Shown: positions 6,472-10,321 of the stretch, in pieces | Position numbering within the stretch: the stretch's first letter is position 1 | How the letters are laid out: each line of letters begins with the position of its first letter | Assembly (NCBI GenBank): GCA_038891515.1 | Contig: JAWAEB010000057.1 | Coordinates: 1 to 10,321, forward strand | From: HRBIN01 sp038891515 | Lineage (GTDB): Archaea; Thermoproteota; Nitrososphaeria_A; Caldarchaeales; Caldarchaeaceae | Direction of reading: 5' to 3' | Length of the DNA: 10,321 nucleotides | Position numbers and translations under genes: made by a program | The notes under the pieces: generated by a model | Seen by the model: the letters and a program-made list of their open reading frames with translations, nothing else | The model's database searches: none | Told to the model about the DNA's origin: nothing

Positions 6472-7121
6472 GGTGAGACCACAACCGCCCTTATAGGTGA
6501 GCCGCTCAAACCCTTTAGCTTCAGCGGTAACCCGATAAACCGGAGCCGCTGGGATGGTATCCTCTCCAGCCCAGTAAGGTTTTCGATTATAAGTATCTCC
6601 CTTGGCAAGAGAGTGTTGTGGACTGGGAAGGATCCGTCGTCTGGATGGTCCGGGTTTGGTGTGTCCACACCTAGGACCTTCACTCCCCTAGAAGCTAAGT
6701 AGCGGGCCACTTCTGCTGCCAGTCCTGGATAGTCTGTGATATACCTCTCAGTCCCGAGATGCCTGTCCCAGCCTGTCCTCACCAAAACTATGTCACCCAC
6801 CCGCAGCTCCACTCCAGACTTCCCCAACGCCTCTATGAAGGTTGGAAGAGTGATGAGTTGCCTGCCTGCGACCCAGCTCACATCCACAACCACAGCCTCA
6901 CCCATCAGCGAATCGGGAGCCACATCACTTATGCTCACACCATGTGGTGTGAAGTGGTATGGCGCGTCCACATGCGTTCCAGTATGCACAGCCATCATCA
7001 TGACCTCAGCCTCAAACCCATAGGTCTCCCGTTTGGTCCAGAGTATGAAGTAGGGTGAGGGGTAGGTGGGGAAGACCTGTGTCTGGCGGCTTATCTCCTG
7101 CGAGAGGTCTATCACCTGCAC
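6468..7121 (-). CDS. Cyclase-family metal-dependent hydrolase (kynurenine formamidase-like fold)
   Basis: This 217-residue protein belongs to the cyclase/KynB family of metal-dependent amidohydrolases. The signature HTGTHVDAPYHF lies at residues 46-57, with H46, H50, D52 and H56 as metal ligands or catalytic residues. It is followed by GDIVLVRTGWDRH, GVKVLGVDTPNPDHP, H168 in SFPVHNTLL and E180 in ILIIENLTGLERIP, all standard for the family. Members hydrolyse N-formylkynurenine, isatin and other amides or cyclic compounds; no other kynurenine gene is nearby, so the substrate cannot be assigned. The start is GTG at 7121, with GTG at 7115 as an alternative. It begins 8 bp after the HEPN gene's stop and has no obvious ribosome binding site, so it is probably the last gene of the MNT-HEPN operon. 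Its end overlaps the glycosylase by 4 bp. Confidence 0.88.
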   Translation of the reverse strand: MQVIDLSQEISRQTQVFPTYPSPYFILWTKRETYGFEAEVMMMAVHTGTHVDAPYHFTPHGVSISDVAPDSLMGEAVVVDVSWVAGRQLITLPTFIEALGKSGVELRVGDIVLVRTGWDRHLGTERYITDYPGLAAEVARYLASRGVKVLGVDTPNPDHPDDGSFPVHNTLLPREILIIENLTGLERIPSQRLRFIGLPLKLKGLSGSPIRAVVVSP

Positions 7122-7129
7122 GGGCTTTG

Positions 7130-7552
7130 TCAGGGATTAGTGATTAAAAGCTTTTGGACAAGCTCCAAAACATATTGGGCGTCCGACAGGGCCCTCTCAG
7201 CATCTCGCCTAACATACAGCTCATCAGGAGGTAGTTTAAGCTCCTCATCACCATACATGGCCAACTCCCTCTCCTTCCGCAGGCTCCTGGATATTGACAC
7301 CAGATCGTCCAGTTTCTCTCTAAACCATTCAGGATATCTGTACCCCTCCCTCTTCAGCACTGGGCCTACATCATGCCATTTGGGCGGCTCAACGCCCACG
7401 ACTCTTAGAGCAGCCTTAAGCGTCAGCTCCACACATTCCTGAGACTGCCTTACCGCATACGCATAGTTGCCCCCCTCTAGAGCTCTCTTTACAGTCTCAA
7501 TTCTTTCCACCGCCTGTCTCAGGTTTGCTCTGGCCATATCTAGGTTATCCAA
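7130..7552 (-). CDS. HEPN-domain protein, partner of the MNT nucleotidyltransferase
   Basis: This is a 140-residue all-helical HEPN protein. It begins with MARANLRQAVERIETVKRALEGG, then NYAYAVRQSQECVELTLKAALR, WHDVGPVL (residues 59-66) and a LRKERELAMYGDEEL segment (91-105). HEPN proteins paired with nucleotidyltransferases act as RNase toxins in some systems, using an R-x(4-6)-H motif. Here the equivalent position reads R95-x4-Y100, without histidine, so ribonuclease activity is uncertain. The longest start is TTG at 7552, overlapping the MNT gene by 8 bp; ATG at 7537 (MARANLRQ) would leave a 7-bp gap and is equally plausible. It lies between the MNT gene and the cyclase in one operon. Confidence 0.88.
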   Translation of the reverse strand: MDNLDMARANLRQAVERIETVKRALEGGNYAYAVRQSQECVELTLKAALRVVGVEPPKWHDVGPVLKREGYRYPEWFREKLDDLVSISRSLRKERELAMYGDEELKLPPDELYVRRDAERALSDAQYVLELVQKLLITNP

Positions 7553-8039
7553 CTATTCTCACCCTTCTGACACCGGTCCCGCTCCACAGCCTCCAATACC
7601 ATCTTCTGCCAAGCCATACCCTCTCGGCACCCATCTCTCTCAGCCTATCTCTCAGCCTCTCCAGAAGCTTTCCAAGGAAATATTCCCGGTCATAGAGTAT
7701 CACAGCATCTTCAGTCATGTCGAGGAATACGGCGGGAGCTCTTATAGCCTCTTCGGGTGTTAGGATGATGGGTGATATGACTATCCAGTAGCCCTGCTCA
7801 TAGAGCTGGTCCAGAAGCCCGTCCAACTTTCTCTCAGACATCATGAATAGCCCGATCCTATCCATCCTGCTCTCAGGAAGGCCCTCGCAGATGACTAGAA
7901 CATCTAAGTCACTGTCATGTCTGGCCTCACCCCTAGCCACCGAGCCGAAGATCGCTAGGGAGACTAGCCTATCCCCCAGATCCTGGAGAAGCGCATCCAA
8001 CAGCCTGTATGCAAGGGTTCTATACGGCTCCACCAGCAA
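7545..8039 (-). CDS. MNT-type nucleotidyltransferase (antitoxin-like partner of HEPN)
   Basis: This 164-residue minimal nucleotidyltransferase carries the Pol-beta-like active site FGSVARGEARHDSDLDVLVI at residues 31-50, with D44 and D46 as the metal-binding pair. The remainder includes LDMTEDAVILYDREYFLGKLLERLRDRLREMG and a C-terminal RRWYWRLWSG segment, as in longer archaeal members commonly encoded beside HEPN genes. In characterised HEPN-MNT systems the MNT enzyme neutralises the HEPN toxin by adding AMP. The start is TTG at 8039 or GTG at 8033; TTG is preceded by GGAG at about 8050-8054. An in-frame stop at 8061-8063 limits extension. It has its own TATA box just after hisB, so it starts a new operon. 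Confidence 0.9.
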   Translation of the reverse strand: MLVEPYRTLAYRLLDALLQDLGDRLVSLAIFGSVARGEARHDSDLDVLVICEGLPESRMDRIGLFMMSERKLDGLLDQLYEQGYWIVISPIILTPEEAIRAPAVFLDMTEDAVILYDREYFLGKLLERLRDRLREMGAERVWLGRRWYWRLWSGTGVRRVRIVG

Positions 8040-8068
8040 GCCACAGCCATCTCCTATAATCTACATCC

Positions 8069-8077
8069 CTATAAAAG
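8069..8077 (-). promoter_or_regulatory. TATA box of the MNT-HEPN-cyclase operon
   Basis: The minus strand reads CTTTTATAG (plus strand CTATAAAAG), located between the hisB stop and the MNT start. It predicts transcription start near 8047, a few bases before the TTG at 8039. Its T-rich strand could also help to end hisDB transcription, as archaeal terminators are T-rich, but this is inference. Confidence 0.6.
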
Positions 8078-8083
8078 CCAAGC

Positions 8084-8659
8084 CTACATGACGCCCTTGG
8101 CAGACGGCGTACCATATCGCCTCGGGTCTATCTCCAAGGCCATTCTGAGAGCTAGGGCCAGAGCCTTAAGACATGCCTCAACCTTGTGGTGGTCATCGGC
8201 TCCCGAAAGGGTTTTGACATGGGCCGTAGCCTCCATGGAGGTTATCAGGCTCTCCAAGAAGTGCGTTATCTCACTGGCAGGTGTGTCCTCCACAGATCCT
8301 CCACTGACTCCCAGCCGGATAACAGCTCTCGGCCTCCTCACAAGGTCTACGGCCGCATATGCGAGAGCCTCATCCATCGGGACTATGCTGTATCCGTAGC
8401 GTCTTATCCCAGCCCTATCTCCGAGCGCCTCCGCTACCGCTCTACCGACGGCTATGCCGCAGTCCTCTACCGTGTGATGTCTCAGGTCGCCAACCGCCTT
8501 TAGCTTGATGTCTATAAGGGAGTGCTTCGAGAGGGTTGATATCATATGGTCTAGAAACCTGTATCCGGTCTCAACCTCTGAGATGCCTGACCCATCCAAG
8601 TTAACCTCAACCGATATTTCGGTCTCCAAAGTCTTCCTCTCAAGCCGCCAAGTCCTCAC
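8084..8659 (-). CDS. hisB: Imidazoleglycerol-phosphate dehydratase
   Basis: HisB removes water from imidazole-glycerol phosphate to give imidazole-acetol phosphate, the sixth step of histidine synthesis. The 191 residues are the normal size of the stand-alone enzyme, without the phosphatase fusion of some bacteria. The Mn-binding motifs are complete: FLDHM (35-39), H61, H62, E65 and D66 in DLRHHTVED, and H157, H158 and E161 in DDHHKVEA. The C-terminal PSAKGVM fits the family's usual serine-lysine-glycine tail. The GTG start overlaps the hisD stop in GTGA, so translation is probably coupled. The protein likely forms a 24-subunit shell, as in other species. Confidence 0.97.
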   Translation of the reverse strand: MRTWRLERKTLETEISVEVNLDGSGISEVETGYRFLDHMISTLSKHSLIDIKLKAVGDLRHHTVEDCGIAVGRAVAEALGDRAGIRRYGYSIVPMDEALAYAAVDLVRRPRAVIRLGVSGGSVEDTPASEITHFLESLITSMEATAHVKTLSGADDHHKVEACLKALALALRMALEIDPRRYGTPSAKGVM

Positions 8660-9951
8660 CTAACCCACCTCTCAACAGAGGCCGCATGCCCGCCAAGGCC
8701 CTCAGCCCTAGCCAGCACAGCCGCCGCCCTCCCTAGCCTCCCAGCCGCACCCCTTGAAACCCGCACTTCAAAGACGGGTTTAACGAAATCGTATACGCTT
8801 AGCCCGGCCCTGACCCGGGCAACCCCGTGGGTCGGTAAGACATGGTTCACACCCACCACATAGTCGCAGAGAGCTGGCGAGGTATACCTACCAACAGATA
8901 TCAGCCCCGCGTTAGCAATCTTGGAGATGAGCCTCTTTGGGCTGGACGAGATTACTGACAGGTGTTCAGGCGCGACACCGTTGATAAACTCGGCTGCCGT
9001 TGAGACATCATCACATACTGCTATGAAGCCATTCCTCTCCCAAGCCTCAGCTATCACAGAAGACCTCTCCATCCTAGCCGATAGCAGGCTCATAAATCTT
9101 GAGACCTCGCCAGCAACATCGCTGCTGGTCGTAACAAGGCCCACAACAGTGTCTTTGCTATGCTCAGCCTGCGCACATAGCTCGTACGCCGCATCTTCAG
9201 CCTCCGCCACGTTATCAGCGTAGACCACAAGCTCTGTAGCTCCCGCCAGCATATCTACAGCGACATCACTCGAGACAATATGCTTGGCAGCCGTCACATA
9301 TGGTCCGCCGGGCCCCACAATCTTATCGACCTGGGGTATAGACTGGCAGCCGTAGGCCATGGCTGCTATGGCGTGCGGGCCACCAACCCTATACACCTCG
9401 TCAACACCGGCAATCCTGAGAGCTGCCAGAACCGGGTCGGAAACCCTTCCATCCCTGTCTGACGGCGTGCAGACGACGATCCTGCCAACGCCGGCCACCT
9501 TCGCCGGGACCGAAGTCATCAAAGCCGTGCTGGGATAGGCCGCCGCTCCTCCAGGCACATAGCATCCCACGCTGGAGAGGGGGATAGGTCTCTGAACTAT
9601 CTCTACACCGGGCAGAACCTTCTTGGAGAACCCAAGCCGTGAGAGCTGTAGCCTTGCCACAGACCGGATATTTACTTCAACCCTCTCCAAAGCCTTCCTA
9701 AGCGCCGGGTTTATGCGGCTGAGCGCCTCATTCATCTCAGCCTTGGAAACCCTAACAGAATGCCTACCAAGCACCACGCCGTCAAACCTCCTAGCATATT
9801 CGAAGAGGGCCTCGTCGCTCCTCAGCCTGACATCATCCACAACAGCCTTCACAGCATCGGCCACCCCCTTCACATCACTCCTAAGACCGTGTACGGCCTT
9901 CACAGCATCGGCCACTCGCTCCCTCCCAACCTCAAAAATACGTGGACTCAC
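8656..9951 (-). CDS. hisD: Histidinol dehydrogenase
   Basis: HisD oxidises histidinol to histidine in two NAD-dependent steps, the end of the pathway. The 431 residues are normal for the family. The zinc ligands are Q261 and H264 in CAQAEHSKD, D363 in ALCDYVVGVNH and H422 in GLGGHAASVERW. The catalytic pair is E329-H330 in NGVAPEHLSVI. Also present are CYVPGGAAAYPSTALMTSVPAKVAG and VDKIVGPGGPYVTAAK. Near the N-terminus the peptide VADAVKAV occurs twice (13-20 and 30-37), encoded by almost identical DNA; the second copy leads into the conserved VRLRSDEALFEYARRFDG, so the first is the extra one. The start is GTG at 9951, with a TATA box about 25 nt upstream. It is the first gene of a hisDB operon. 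Confidence 0.97.
   Translation of the reverse strand: MSPRIFEVGRERVADAVKAVHGLRSDVKGVADAVKAVVDDVRLRSDEALFEYARRFDGVVLGRHSVRVSKAEMNEALSRINPALRKALERVEVNIRSVARLQLSRLGFSKKVLPGVEIVQRPIPLSSVGCYVPGGAAAYPSTALMTSVPAKVAGVGRIVVCTPSDRDGRVSDPVLAALRIAGVDEVYRVGGPHAIAAMAYGCQSIPQVDKIVGPGGPYVTAAKHIVSSDVAVDMLAGATELVVYADNVAEAEDAAYELCAQAEHSKDTVVGLVTTSSDVAGEVSRFMSLLSARMERSSVIAEAWERNGFIAVCDDVSTAAEFINGVAPEHLSVISSSPKRLISKIANAGLISVGRYTSPALCDYVVGVNHVLPTHGVARVRAGLSVYDFVKPVFEVRVSRGAAGRLGRAAAVLARAEGLGGHAASVERWVR
9842..9915. repeat. Near-perfect 23-bp direct repeat inside hisD, 51-bp period
   Basis: Bases 9842-9864 and 9893-9915 are identical except for one base (ACRGCCTTCACAGCATCGG core plus CCAC). The offset of 51 bp is exactly 17 codons, so both copies encode VADAVKAV in frame. 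This looks like a small in-frame duplication at the HisD N-terminus. Confidence 0.92.
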
Positions 9952-9971
9952 TTGTTAGAGCCCAACCACTG

Positions 9972-9981
9972 AATATATAAG
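9972..9981 (-). promoter_or_regulatory. TATA box of the hisDB operon
   Basis: The minus strand reads CTTATATATT, centred about 25 nt upstream of the hisD GTG at 9951. This implies a leaderless mRNA with transcription starting at or beside the start codon. Confidence 0.65.
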
Positions 9982-10163
9982 GCTCAGCACACCATGACAC
10001 CGCAACACCAGGCCTTTTCTCTTTTCAAGCCATTTAATCGTATTTACTTCTCTCCGGATCTGCAGCCTTTGTGCAGGTGTCAGAGATGAGCTAGAAGGCA
10101 TTTCTGTAGGACAGGCTTGCAACCCCGATCAGCAATCCATTTATAAACATCCTATAAAGAGAG
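9982..10163. other. Intergenic stretch between the hisDB promoter and the right IS end
   Basis: No gene is supported in these 182 bases. A minus-strand frame around 10090-10136 encodes LIGVASLSYRNAF, stops, and stays open further down to about 10030; it may be a decayed gene piece or chance. Two TATA-like sequences (TTTATAAA at about 10140-10147 and CCTATAAAG at 10151-10159) lie beside the IS end. No RNA gene was recognised. Confidence 0.4.
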
Positions 10164-10181
10164 GGGACTGTCAACTTAGGC
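10164..10181 (+). repeat. Candidate terminal inverted repeat, right element
   Basis: Read inward (plus strand) it is GGGACTGTCAACTTAGGC, matching 15 of 18 bases of the inward-reading sequence at 125-142. The transposase stop codon lies inside it, which is usual for compact elements. Confidence 0.5.
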
Positions 10182-10321
10182 CATCCATGACCTTATCCAC
10201 CTCTCCGATACCTTCGGCCTGTACGTTGGGAAGCATGCGTTGAACTGTCTTATCCTCCTCTTGAGCTTGCTGAACCATGACTCTATCGTGTTCCTCCTGC
10301 CGAACGCCTCTATTCTCCTCC
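10176..10321 (-). CDS. DDE transposase, C-terminal fragment (partial at window edge)
   Basis: The last 47 codons of a transposase are visible, ending in TAA at 10176-10178. They read EAFGRRNTIESWFSKLKRRI, then RQFNACFPTYRPKVSERWI and RSWMA. The pattern N-x-(I/V)-E-x-W/F-F-x-x-L-K-x-R, then a short F-x-x-x-FP stretch and a W-rich tail, is the C-terminal end of the DDE catalytic domain in IS6-like archaeal transposases, with the glutamate of TIESWF as the likely last member of the DDE triad. Another frame is also open across this stretch, but its composition (Q, E, D, V) is unlike a known domain. The rest of the gene lies outside the window, so its integrity is unknown. Confidence 0.7.
   Translation of the reverse strand, partial: RRIEAFGRRNTIESWFSKLKRRIRQFNACFPTYRPKVSERWIRSWMA

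Larger units (their letters stand above)
10164..10321 (-). mobile_element. End of an IS6-like insertion sequence, cut by the window edge
   Basis: The element begins at a candidate terminal repeat (10164-10181) that overlaps the last codons of a transposase reading leftward from beyond the window. Only the 3' end of the element is visible. Just outside it (10140-10159) lie two TATA-like, AT-rich motifs. The IS6-like assignment rests on the CTGT-containing end and the nature of the transposase C-terminus; other DDE families cannot be excluded. Confidence 0.6.

Noticed and set aside
10172..10321. Alternative minus-strand frame at the right edge, rich in Q, E and V
   Set aside because: It is open, but its composition is atypical and has no domain signature, while the adjacent frame shows a clear transposase C-terminus.
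1..10321. CRISPR array, rRNA or tRNA
   Set aside because: No regularly spaced repeats, no rRNA sequence and no tRNA-like arm pattern were seen on either strand.

Overview
The window looks like chromosomal DNA from a thermophilic archaeon, most likely of the Thaumarchaeota/Aigarchaeota (Nitrososphaeria-like) side. The main clue is a complete eukaryote-type DNA topoisomerase IB, which among archaea is known mainly from that group. Supporting clues are an EndoQ-family repair nuclease, an HTH_10 (bacterio-opsin-activator type) regulator, an archaeal nucleotidyltransferase/HEPN pair, TATA-type promoters sitting about 25 nt upstream of start codons, and GTG or TTG starts on most genes. Assignment below this level is not possible from the sequence alone.

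Layout, left to right: 1-547 is AT-rich and gene-poor, with a probable insertion-sequence end (inverted repeat at 125-142), a 12-bp tandem repeat and short decayed-looking reading frames. 548-2207 holds an HTH_10 regulator and a SnoaL-like protein (both minus) and a small cupin (plus); the last two are divergent across 96 bp. 2204-6471 is a nucleic-acid maintenance block: a 5-formyl-THF cyclo-ligase-like gene behind topoisomerase IB, then EndoQ (all minus), and divergently an AAG/MPG-type alkyl-base DNA glycosylase (plus) sharing a very short promoter region with EndoQ. 6468-8039 is a tight minus-strand operon of nucleotidyltransferase (MNT), HEPN protein and a metal-dependent cyclase/hydrolase. 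8084-9951 is a hisD-hisB operon for histidine synthesis with a 4-bp overlap. 9952-10163 has no gene, and from 10164 the end of an insertion sequence begins, with the last 47 codons of a DDE transposase (minus) running off the edge.

How they may work together: EndoQ nicks 5' of deaminated bases and abasic sites, and AAG produces abasic sites from alkylated bases or hypoxanthine, so the divergent pair plausibly forms one base-damage response; topoisomerase IB next door relaxes supercoils. HisD and HisB are two steps of one pathway, with the other his genes elsewhere. The MNT-HEPN pair is the familiar toxin-antitoxin-like module.

The most notable signal not explained by ordinary genes is that the two window edges carry opposite ends of what looks like the same (IS6-like) insertion-sequence family in the same orientation, with matching 18-bp ends. 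No clearly new multi-gene system was found; the most interesting candidates are the EndoQ/AAG divergent repair pair and the MNT-HEPN-cyclase operon.
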